Assembly (NCBI GenBank): GCA_022825185.1
Contig: JAJDYK010000324.1
Location: forward strand, 1-16,507
Source: Candidatus Latescibacterota bacterium
GTDB lineage: Bacteria > Latescibacterota > UBA2968 > UBA8231
DNA length: 16,507 bases
Direction of reading: 5' to 3'
Shown here: positions 1-7,200 of the stretch, one piece after another
Position numbering within the stretch: the stretch's first letter is position 1
Layout: each line of letters begins with the position of its first letter
The notes under the pieces: generated by a model
Databases searched by the model: none
What the model was told of the DNA's origin: nothing
The model's input: the letters and a program-made list of their open reading frames with translations, nothing else
Translations under genes and position numbers: made by a program

Positions 1-353
1 TAGATCGGCGCGTCGTAGAGTTTGCCAGCAAAATCCCATAGCGCGGTGTCCACCGCGCCCGGTGGCGTGCCGTCTTGACCGCGCCGTGAGCGCTTGAGAT
101 CGTGCCAGATGATCTCGCGGTCCAGCGGGTTGCGGCCGAGCAAGTACTGCGCCGTGCGGGCGTCGATGCCACCGGGCGCGATGCCGCTGACCCCGGCGCT
201 GGTCTCGATGGTCAGGATACCGCCGCTCTGAGACAGACGGCCTCCTTTTCTATAGACCGTGTCAAAGCCCAATTGCTCCTCCAACTCCATATCGGCGATC
301 TCGCAGTCGAAATGCGTCGTAGTGATGCGGGTGATCTTGATATCTCGTGCCAT
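1..353 (-). CDS. Mandelate racemase/muconate lactonizing enzyme family protein, N-terminal part (cut by left edge)
   Basis: This is the N-terminal 117 residues of an enolase-superfamily enzyme. The family abstracts a proton alpha to a carboxylate with Mg2+ help, and many members dehydrate or isomerise sugar acids. Visible are the start of the N-terminal capping domain (MARDIKITRITTTHFD), a glycine-rich segment followed by a beta strand (GGILTIETSAGVSG), and the family signature AVDTALWDFAGK near residues 99-110. The barrel with the catalytic Lys/His and metal ligands lies off the window, so the substrate cannot be assigned. The start at 353 is supported by GAGGAG six bases upstream. The sulfatase ends 45 bp upstream on the same strand, so the two are probably co-transcribed. 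Family membership is confident; the subgroup is not. Confidence 0.85.
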   Translation of the reverse strand, partial: MARDIKITRITTTHFDCEIADMELEEQLGFDTVYRKGGRLSQSGGILTIETSAGVSGIAPGGIDARTAQYLLGRNPLDREIIWHDLKRSRRGQDGTPPGAVDTALWDFAGKLYDAPI

Positions 354-398
354 CGCTAGCTCCTCTATTTTTGTGTTTTGTGAGATCTCGTCTCAGTC

Positions 399-1846
399 CT
401 AATCTTCATCCGCGGCCAGCGGCCCCACTGCCCCCAAACGCAGCGCGGGATAGAGCGTTTCAAAAAGCGGCGTGTCGCCCGTATCTCGGGCATAGCACCA
501 ATAGAGCCGCGTCATTTTTTTGACCTGCTCCTCATAGGCGGGATCCTGCGCCAAGTTCTTCATTTCATAGGGGTCTTCGTCTAGTTGGTACAACTCGTCG
601 AAATCAAAGCCGTTAAACACAAACTTCCACGGCCCGTCCCACACCACCCGCTGCGTCAGCCGGTGGCGGTTGCCAAAGTATTCGGCATAACCTCGGGTCC
701 ATTCGTCGGCCACATTCGCCGGTTCGCGCAACAACTCCACAAAAGAACGGGAGTCGGTCCCATCAATAGGCTCGCAGTCGGCCAGTTCCAACAACGTGGG
801 ACACAGATCGTGCAAGCCGACTCGACCCTCGCAAATAGCATTCCTCGCAATGTTAGGTCCACGCACAATAAGCGGCACCTGATACACTTCTTCAAAAGCG
901 GAAATATCCTTGAAGAACAGCCCGTGCGCTCCCAACAAATCCCCGTGGTCGGCGCACATTACAACGATCGTATCGTCGAGTTTACCCATTCCTTCGAGAA
1001 AGTCTATCACTCGCCCGAATTGGGCATCTATTTCGCTAATCGACGCGAAATAACACGCCCGCGCTTCACGCTTGTGCTCCTCGTTGAGCTGACGCCAAAT
1101 GCCCTGCGCCCGCCGATAAAGCCCCGGCCGGTCCGCCAGATCATCATCGGCGTTGGGCGGCGGCGGCAACTCTTGCTCTGCATAGCGGTCGTAGAATTCA
1201 CGGTTGGCGATAAAGGGATCGTGCGGCTCCTCAAAGCTGACAAAAGCACACCACGGATCGTCGCCTTGTACCATCTCCTCCAAATAGCGCAGCGCCAGCG
1301 TCGTCGTCAGCCCCATGCTGCGCTTGCCGCCGGCCGGTCGGTCACCCCGTAGAACAGATGAGGGCCATAGCCGTGCGGCGCTTCGAGATAATGCGCCGGA
1401 TCGCACTCCGGCCGCAGCGGCCTATCTCCCAGCACCTCGGCGACCAACTCATTGAAAATCGCACTACCGCGAACCCCGTTGACCTGCCAGCCAAAGCGGC
1501 CCGGCGCATTATCGCGCTCGATGTGCCACTTGCCGAAATACCCCGTGCGATAACCCGCATCTACCATGCGCTCGGCCCAGTGCGCCTTATCGGTGCGCAA
1601 CGCATGTAAATCCGGCACCTTGGGATAGAGCACCTCCAGCACCCCGTGGTTGTGCGGCATCAGCCCGGTCATCAGACTCGCCCGGGTCGGCGAGCAAATA
1701 TTATTGGGCGTATAGGCGCGAGTAAAACGCACACCCTCCCCGGCCAGCCGATCCAAGTGCGGAGTTTGACAGACGTGATCTGGCTCGAGTACGCGGGCCT
1801 GCATCTGGTCGGCCATCAAAAAAAGAATATTGGGTCTATTGCTCAT
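399..1846 (-). pseudogene. Type I (formylglycine) sulfatase, interrupted by a one-base frameshift
   Basis: Type I sulfatases hydrolyse sulfate esters using a formylglycine made from Cys (or Ser) in a C-x-P-x-R motif. The N-terminal half (1846 down to about 1330) has PNILFLMADQ with metal-binding Asp/Gln, the activation motif CSPTR with Cys51 followed by ASLMTG, and GYFGKWH. The C-terminal half, in another frame (about 1335 down to 399), has FEEPHDPF, ADHGDLLGAHG, VPLIVRGP and a family-typical tail (LYQLDEDPYEMKNLA). Joined, they give about 482 residues, a normal size. The N-frame hits TGA at 1307-1309. Continuity needs a -1 shift at about 1325-1345, in the GC-rich stretch CCGGCCGGCGGC, where one base appears missing. 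No signal peptide is seen, so the protein would be cytoplasmic. Start 1846 has AGGGGA upstream. The cause may be true inactivation or a sequencing/assembly error. Confidence 0.9.
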
Positions 1847-1989
1847 CGCTATTTGTTCCCCTGTTCGACGAAGTCACCGCACACAGTCTCCGCCATTATC
1901 CGCAGATTGCACAAGTCGCGTAGATATTTGATCGACGAGTCTGCAAGTAGTGAGGGAACAACTGCGGATCCGCGCAAATACCACACCCT

Positions 1990-4629
1990 TCAATAGGCCA
2001 CCGCCACCGTGCGCAGCACCTCGGTCCGTTCCGCGCTCAATCCCCCAGCGTCAACAGCCACCCTAAGCAACGCGCAATAGACGCCCGGCGGAACGCGCAT
2101 CCCCTGTTCGTCCATGCCGTCCCAAGCGATCTCGTACTGGCCAGTAGTCGTCGATCTTTGCTCGGCGAGCTGGCGTATCAGCCGGCCGCTCAGATCGTAG
2201 ATGGCAACTTTCAGCGGGCCATCGTCGTCCAAGCGCACGACCTTGAAGGCGAAGACCGCATGGTCGTTGACGCCATCGCCATTGGGTGTAAACGCCGGTG
2301 GGCGCACCTCCACGTCGAGCAGCAGTTCCCCCCGCGTCGGGTCTCCCACCAGTGTCGTCGTATTGCCCGCCACCGCGTCGAGCGCGTTGCCCGGATCCAC
2401 CCGCTGCCAAGTGCCCTCGCCCCCGGCACTGTGCTGTAATGACGCGCGCAGCACCGCGCCCATGCCAAAGAGCGCCGTGCTGAAGTCGAGGCGAACGACC
2501 TCAACGTCCGTGTTGGGCCGAATCTCGGCAAAGGATAGGCGCAGGCTGTCTGCGCCCGTAGGAATAATCTCGACGCCCTCCACCTCAAGCTCGTCTCCAG
2601 CCTGACCCGCGTACAGCCCCGCAAAACCGAGCGCCATATCCGCTGGCGCAACCAGCAGCAACTGATCGAAACCAGGGTCGCGGCGATCGAATTGCGGCCG
2701 CACGTACAGTGAGAAGGGACGCTCCACACCCAGCGAATCGACCCGGAACGGCGCGATCTCGCCCGTCAGCCCTTGGGCCACCGGACTAGTGAAATTGAGG
2801 CGGATCGAGCGCAGCGTAGCGTTGATGTCCGGGTCCTCAGACAGCATGGTCGCCCGCACCTTGAGAAACTCGCGCGGGCTAGGCGAAGTAATCGCGCTTC
2901 CCGTTGGATCCTCATAAGGCTGGCTCCAGCCGCTCCAGTCGTCTCCTTCCACCTCCTCGGCGATGATCGGCCCCTTGAAGATATCCAACAGCGTCGGATT
3001 GTTGTACTCCTTCTCGGAAATCTCCGTGCCGTCCTTTTTGAAATAGTGCAGCACCTCGCTCAACTCGTTGCCCGTGCGCGTCTGCACCAGCACGGCGGTG
3101 CCCGGCGGCGTATCCGCATCCCACTCTATCGACAACAGGTTCCGCCGTCCGCCCAGCCGCACCAAGCCCGACTCCAGCCAGACCTCGGGTTGAAACCCAC
3201 GACCGTAGAGCTGTACCGAAGCGGGGAATCCCCGGTGCCCACCGACGGCCACGATGATTTGCTCCCACACTAGGCGGAAAAAGCGCGTCTTGATCAGCGC
3301 AAAGTCGTGGCCCTCATACTCCTTGCGCGTACTCGACTGCTGGCGGCTGGCCACGGTCGTCCACTTGAGGCTGCCGTCGGCGTTGAGCGCGCCGTCCGAG
3401 GCATCGAGGCGGTAGGAGGCAAAGCTATAGCGGTCGCGAATCGCTTGGCCGCCGTAGGCAATGCGGAAGGTGTCGATCCAGTACGTCGAACCCAGGTCAA
3501 AGCTCAGATGGCCTTCGGGGCCGGGGATGGTCTGGCGGTCGAAGGAGAAGATCAGATCTACGTAGGTCTGTACGTTGCCGTCGATGGTCCGCCCCACCGG
3601 CAGTCCTTGCGAGGCAAACACGTCGCCGCCCCGAGCCAAGGAAGCAATCATCGCGTCGTCGCCCTCGTGCCAAACTTCGAGTTCGGCCAACCGGGGCCGC
3701 TCCCAGCGATAGTAGGAAATCCCGCCCTGCTGGTCGGCGGGTAGCTGCGCGTAGTCTGCCTCATCGACTTCGGTCAGCCGCCCGTCGCGCTGCAACTTGT
3801 AATAGACGACCGCGCCCTGCTCGGCCACGGGCAATACCTCGTATTCCCCCTCGCTGACCTCAAAACCGCGATCGGAGTCCGACCCCCGCACCACCACCTG
3901 CACCAGCCGCACTCCAGTGCCAGCGAATTCTTTCTGCGCCACCGAGATCGCCGAAGTCGGCGGGGCGTTGATCGGCTGATCCGACAGTTCCTGCTCCTCG
4001 GCCTCCGCCTGCTCGCCGAGAGAGATTTCCAGCCGCCGCTCGGTCTTGTTCGGCTTCAACGTGCGCCACACCACATCGAACTCCGGCTCCTCTGAAGCGA
4101 TGAACTTCTCCGGTACCTCGCCATCGGAGATCAGCACGTCGTACTGCAAAAAAGGATCGCCTAAACCTTCCTCGACGAACTTGAGCACAATGCGCTTGGC
4201 AATGACCAGTCGGCCTAAGTCGATTGTAAACCACCACTGCGCACCCAACTCCGCAGCATCCGCGACCGGCTCAGGCTCCCAGTAAGTGGCCAAGTCGCCA
4301 TCGAGCACATGGAGCACGCCGGGCGCGTTAGAACCCGCTTCTATGGCATCCGCAAGCTCGATTTCCTCGGCCGCCTTTTCCCGCGCGAGGTCTTCGGGCG
4401 GATGCAGACGCAAGAAGTGGATGATGTCCTTGGTCGCGTCCGTATTGCGGCGCAGCTCAAACGGCGTCACCGCACCGCTTGCGTCAATCGTCAGCGTCCC
4501 CACCGGAAACTCCCAAGCGCGCCAGTGCGCAGCGCGGTCAATGACGAGCTGATCCGCAGTGAGCCGGTAGCCGCCCCCTTGGGCATGGACCGCAGCTACC
4601 CACAGCAAAACAACGGCGATGTAGCGCAT
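1990..4629 (-). CDS. Exported surface protein with two discoidin-like modules and a FlgD/gliding-type C-terminal Ig-like domain (879 aa)
   Basis: The signal peptide is MRYIAVVLLWVAAVHAQ, cut near residue 16. Residues about 100-250 and 345-480 look like discoidin (F5/8 type C-like) beta-sandwich modules: DGDLATYWEPE and WWFTIDLG in the first, DGNVQTYVDL, SFDLG and FFRLVWEQ in the second. Between them, residues 263-310 hold a tandem duplication of a Y-x-x-L-P...Q-G...Y-Y unit. The C-terminal domain (778-879) has AFTPNGDGVND, IYDLSGRLIRQL, WDGMDEQG and PPGVYCALLRV, the pattern of FlgD-Ig/gliding-associated C-terminal domains on exported proteins. Residues from about 470 onward are paralogous to the gene just upstream. 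I chose the start at 4629, not the longer reading at 4782, because it opens the signal peptide, has AAGAGGAGAGG before it, and lies 13 bp after the upstream stop. Ligand and partner are unknown. Confidence 0.85.
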   Translation of the reverse strand: MRYIAVVLLWVAAVHAQGGGYRLTADQLVIDRAAHWRAWEFPVGTLTIDASGAVTPFELRRNTDATKDIIHFLRLHPPEDLAREKAAEEIELADAIEAGSNAPGVLHVLDGDLATYWEPEPVADAAELGAQWWFTIDLGRLVIAKRIVLKFVEEGLGDPFLQYDVLISDGEVPEKFIASEEPEFDVVWRTLKPNKTERRLEISLGEQAEAEEQELSDQPINAPPTSAISVAQKEFAGTGVRLVQVVVRGSDSDRGFEVSEGEYEVLPVAEQGAVVYYKLQRDGRLTEVDEADYAQLPADQQGGISYYRWERPRLAELEVWHEGDDAMIASLARGGDVFASQGLPVGRTIDGNVQTYVDLIFSFDRQTIPGPEGHLSFDLGSTYWIDTFRIAYGGQAIRDRYSFASYRLDASDGALNADGSLKWTTVASRQQSSTRKEYEGHDFALIKTRFFRLVWEQIIVAVGGHRGFPASVQLYGRGFQPEVWLESGLVRLGGRRNLLSIEWDADTPPGTAVLVQTRTGNELSEVLHYFKKDGTEISEKEYNNPTLLDIFKGPIIAEEVEGDDWSGWSQPYEDPTGSAITSPSPREFLKVRATMLSEDPDINATLRSIRLNFTSPVAQGLTGEIAPFRVDSLGVERPFSLYVRPQFDRRDPGFDQLLLVAPADMALGFAGLYAGQAGDELEVEGVEIIPTGADSLRLSFAEIRPNTDVEVVRLDFSTALFGMGAVLRASLQHSAGGEGTWQRVDPGNALDAVAGNTTTLVGDPTRGELLLDVEVRPPAFTPNGDGVNDHAVFAFKVVRLDDDGPLKVAIYDLSGRLIRQLAEQRSTTTGQYEIAWDGMDEQGMRVPPGVYCALLRVAVDAGGLSAERTEVLRTVAVAY

Positions 4630-4642
4630 AAGTCCTCTCCTC

Positions 4643-6550
4643 TTAGTACGCCAGCGAGACGATGCGCGAGCGGGCCTTGGTGCCGCCATCGGTCTCCACC
4701 TCAAGTCGCAACACGTATAGCCCAGGCGCGAGCAAGGCACCCGTTCCATCCCGACCGTCCCACTCCGCGGCAAACTGTCCACTCTGCGCCGGACCGCGAA
4801 AAACCTCGCCGAGCCGCGTCCCCAGCAAATCGTACAGCACCACCGCTACCTCGGCACTCCCAATCACATTCAACAAGTCGTATTCGATCCGCACCGCATC
4901 GTTGATCTGATCTCCATTGGGCGTAAACGCGGCTGGCACGAGCCTGAGCGCGCCGACCACCTGCCCGGCGATATTAGTCAGCCCCACACTCAGCGTATTG
5001 CCCTCGACCAACTCAACCACCTCGCCCGGCGTCACCACTTGGCGCACCTCCTGCGGCCGAGTGCTGTCGTACACCCGCCCCGAGAACAAGGTGCCAAATT
5101 TGAAAACCTCACAGCGGAAGACCACCTCAATCAACTCGCCATCGCGCGCTTGGTCTATCCGCGGGACACCGACTTCAAAGCCGCGCCCATCGAGTCGCCG
5201 CACCTCAAAGGCGACCTCTTCCCCACTGTAGCGCACCGCGTCAATGCCCTCCGCCTGAGTCGGCGTGTCAATCTCAATCGTATCAAAACCCAAGTCCTCA
5301 GCCTCCAGTCGCGGCAGCAGCATGTAGGTAAACTCCGTCGCCACGCCCGTGGTCGCCAAGACAGGCGCAATCTCGGCCAACACCAAGGAAGCCATCGGCG
5401 GCCTAGACACGGCAAACTGCACGAAGTGCAGCCGTCCCCCAGCCTCTACCGTGGACTGGAAATTAGCCCTGATCTGCACGAATTGCCGAGGTTGCGTCCC
5501 CTGCATGGCGGCGCTGCTTTGCGTCAAGTCGTAGGCCGCGCTCCAGCCTTCCCAGTTTTCCGTATCGGGCGAGATGCCAGCTTGCTGAGCCTTCTCCAGC
5601 CGGTTGTACGACCGCAGCGTCAAAGGTCGCCCCCGAGTATCCAGCCGAGTCCGCTCGTCACCGCGGAATGTGTGACGCCAATAGGTATTCGGATCGCTGT
5701 CGTCGCCAGCGCGCATACCTAACTCGATTTGTGCACCGGGCTCGACTTGGCTACCCCAGCTTAATTCGCCCAGCGCCGCCCGCCCACCCAAATCGAGCAC
5801 ATTGGACACGTAGCGCGCCGTCGGCGTGAAGCCCTTGCCGTAGATTTCAAACTCGGCGATTTCCCAGATGCCTTGAGTGTTTTCGTGCGCTTCAAAGAGC
5901 ATGCGGCGAATCGGCTCTGGCGGCAGTTCCAATTCGACTATCGAGGTCGTGTTTTCGGTAGCACGATGCACGATATCAAAGTCGATGAAAGAACCGCGCG
6001 TGCCCGCAGTGTACTCGCGCGTACCTTCCTTGAGCGGATCGCCGTCGCTGATGCCGATGATAAAGCGCTGTAGAAAGCGCTCTTCCTCAAAGCGCTCGCG
6101 TGGATAGAACTTGACGCGCTCGACCGTGAAGTTACCGCCGAACTCGAAGATCAGGCTTTTATTGCGCACGCCAATGCCCGAGGTCGTCCAATGCCCGTCG
6201 CCCAAAAAGACGGTCTCGACGTCTTCGTCCCACAGCACGGCCTCAGTGTCGCCGCTTTGCTCCCAGCCCCGCCAGACCAGCGTCTGCACCCGGCCTCCGC
6301 GTTCTTTGAGGCGCGGCGTCAGGTTTACCGACGGATCCAGTTGCTCCGGCTCAATAAACTCCGCATCGATCTTCAGCGATTCGACCTGGCCGTGCTGCGC
6401 CGATTCCACCCCCTCCCAATCGAGCTGCACAAACTCCACTCCCTCGTCCAACTCCGGCACCGGCAGCGACGAACCGCCGATCCGATAAATCGTCAGCGCG
6501 TCTGCGTAGCTAGCGAGACAAACGAAGGCGAAGATACAAGCTGTTAGCAT
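4643..6550 (-). CDS. Exported surface protein with a discoidin-like module and a FlgD/gliding-type C-terminal domain (635 aa)
   Basis: The signal peptide is MLTACIFAFVCLASYADA with an A-D-A cut site; its n-region lacks the usual Lys/Arg. Residues about 105-240 form one discoidin-like beta-sandwich (LWDEDVETVFLGDG, LIFEFGGNFTVERVKFYP, EIAEFEIYGKGF). A middle region contains W-x-GWSAAYDL and EIAPV...LLPRLEAEDLGFD. The C-terminal domain at 540-635 has AAFTPNGDQIND, LYDLLGTRLGEV, EWDGRDGTG and LLAPGLYVLRLEV, as in FlgD-like and gliding-associated tails. Its last residues, IVSLAY, resemble TVAVAY of the downstream paralog. Start 6550 is preferred over 6640 because it opens the signal peptide, has GAGGT upstream and avoids overlapping the divergent gene at 6633. 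It is the first gene of a two-gene operon. Function is probably surface binding or adhesion, by inference only. Confidence 0.85.
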   Translation of the reverse strand: MLTACIFAFVCLASYADALTIYRIGGSSLPVPELDEGVEFVQLDWEGVESAQHGQVESLKIDAEFIEPEQLDPSVNLTPRLKERGGRVQTLVWRGWEQSGDTEAVLWDEDVETVFLGDGHWTTSGIGVRNKSLIFEFGGNFTVERVKFYPRERFEEERFLQRFIIGISDGDPLKEGTREYTAGTRGSFIDFDIVHRATENTTSIVELELPPEPIRRMLFEAHENTQGIWEIAEFEIYGKGFTPTARYVSNVLDLGGRAALGELSWGSQVEPGAQIELGMRAGDDSDPNTYWRHTFRGDERTRLDTRGRPLTLRSYNRLEKAQQAGISPDTENWEGWSAAYDLTQSSAAMQGTQPRQFVQIRANFQSTVEAGGRLHFVQFAVSRPPMASLVLAEIAPVLATTGVATEFTYMLLPRLEAEDLGFDTIEIDTPTQAEGIDAVRYSGEEVAFEVRRLDGRGFEVGVPRIDQARDGELIEVVFRCEVFKFGTLFSGRVYDSTRPQEVRQVVTPGEVVELVEGNTLSVGLTNIAGQVVGALRLVPAAFTPNGDQINDAVRIEYDLLNVIGSAEVAVVLYDLLGTRLGEVFRGPAQSGQFAAEWDGRDGTGALLAPGLYVLRLEVETDGGTKARSRIVSLAY

Positions 6551-6581
6551 ACCGTTGCTTACCTCACAGAAAGGATGCTTA

Positions 6582-6611
6582 TTAATAGCTAAATTCTCGA
6601 CAGTGTGCCAA
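6582..6611 (-). promoter_or_regulatory. Candidate sigma70-type promoter for the 6550-1990 operon
   Basis: Read on the minus strand there is TTGGCA (6611-6606, five of six matches to TTGACA), an 18-base spacer, and TATTAA (6587-6582, four of six matches to TATAAT). Transcription would begin near 6575, leaving a leader of about 25 bases with GAGGT before the ATG at 6550. The position and spacing fit, but the match is by eye and the divergent plus-strand promoter must share the same 82 bp. Confidence 0.4.
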
Positions 6612-6629
6612 TTTTGAAGGAGGGTACAC
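6603..6629 (+). promoter_or_regulatory. Inverted repeat around the antitoxin ribosome binding site
   Basis: GTGTGCC (6603-6609) can pair in RNA with GGTACAC (6623-6629): seven pairs including one G-U, with a 13-base loop. The strong Shine-Dalgarno AAGGAGGG (6617-6624), nine to sixteen bases before the ATG at 6633, lies mostly in the loop and partly in the stem. It may be a translational control hairpin, or at DNA level an operator half-site pair for the antitoxin. Both readings are inference. Confidence 0.35.
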
Positions 6630-6632
6630 AAA

Positions 6633-6842
6633 ATGGGCAACGATGTAACTCTGAATCCTCAGCAGCTAGAAGAAGTCATTCGCAAGGTCGTTCGCGAAGA
6701 ACTCATGGCGTTTGCACAGGAGCAGGGAATTTTTCACCTCGATAAGGAATCCCCTCTCTACAAGGATATGGAGGACATTCTTGAACGAAAAAAATCCGGT
6801 CAGTTGACATTCCACACCCACGAAGAAATTTGGAATGGGTGA
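6633..6842 (+). CDS. Small antitoxin-like protein, first gene of a toxin-antitoxin pair (69 aa)
   Basis: This 69-residue protein is probably the antitoxin of the adjacent RelE/ParE-like toxin. It would bind and neutralise the toxin and may repress its own promoter. Residues about 9-31 are a charged amphipathic helix (NPQQLEEVIRKVVREEL). The C-terminal half (SPLYKDMEDILERKKSG, then FHTHEEIW) looks like the extended toxin-wrapping segment of short antitoxins. I see no clear DNA-binding fold such as MetJ/Arc or HTH. The start is firm: AAGGAGGG lies eight bases upstream. Its stop overlaps the toxin start in ATGGGTGA, implying translational coupling. The antitoxin role rests on gene order, size and overlap rather than on a recognised family. 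Confidence 0.7.
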   Translation: MGNDVTLNPQQLEEVIRKVVREELMAFAQEQGIFHLDKESPLYKDMEDILERKKSGQLTFHTHEEIWNG

Positions 6843-7164
6843 ATATCGAGCATTTTATGAAGACCGTTTCGTTCGCAGCCTTGCTCGCTACTCTAGTTTA
6901 CGCCAACGCATCCAGCGAAGAGTTGAGCAGATCCTCGAAGACCCTTATGATCGCACAGAACGCCTTGGGCGAGTTCCTAACGGATTAGATTTACGGGGTT
7001 GTCGCAGTGCTCGAGTTGGAAGAAATTTTCGGATAATTTTCGTTATATGTGAAGAATGTCGGCATATCAAGGGGTGTCAGTATTGTTTTTGCACGGATAG
7101 AGAGGATGAAACCGTTGTTTTCTTAGCTATTGGACCACACGCTCGGGCTTATACAATGAGATGA
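6835..7164 (+). CDS. RelE/ParE-superfamily toxin with a cysteine-rich insertion (109 aa)
   Basis: RelE/ParE-fold toxins cleave ribosome-bound mRNA or inhibit gyrase. This protein has the expected size and order: N-terminal helices (RFVRSLARYSSLRQRIQRRV), then LDLRGCRSARVGRNFRIIFVI, then the final strand VVFLAIGPHARAY, whose FL-x-IG-x-H pattern is typical. Unusual is a cluster of five cysteines between the last strands (C72, C75, C81, C84, C86), which could bind a metal; related proteins may share it, but I cannot check. Basic residues R57, R60, R63 and R66 are candidates for RNA contact. The start overlaps the antitoxin stop by eight bases. The gene is AT-rich compared with its neighbours, as expected of a mobile module. 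It converges on the barrel-like gene ending at 7201. Confidence 0.8.
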   Translation: MGEYRAFYEDRFVRSLARYSSLRQRIQRRVEQILEDPYDRTERLGRVPNGLDLRGCRSARVGRNFRIIFVICEECRHIKGCQYCFCTDREDETVVFLAIGPHARAYTMR

Positions 7165-7200
7165 CTACGAGGGCATAATGCGGCTCTCAATATCGCGCAG

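Noticed and set aside
585..1352. Plus-strand open frame of 255 codons antisense to the sulfatase
   Set aside because: It is the complement of conserved sulfatase coding sequence and has no recognisable features.
1307..1406. Programmed -1 ribosomal frameshift in the sulfatase
   Set aside because: There is no slippery heptamer and no clear downstream stem, and sulfatases are not known to use recoding; a lost base is simpler.
1853..1961. Inverted repeat TTGTTCCC / GGGAACAA upstream of the sulfatase
   Set aside because: Eight bases at a separation of over 90 bp can occur by chance in a stretch this long, and nothing else supports an operator.
1964..1973. Palindrome GCGGATCCGC between the 879-aa gene and the sulfatase, considered as a terminator
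   Set aside because: It has no loop and no T-run on the minus strand, so it cannot be an intrinsic terminator.
7165..7200. Possible bidirectional terminator between the toxin gene and the converging barrel-like gene
   Set aside because: The 36 bp hold no stem followed by a T-run in either direction.
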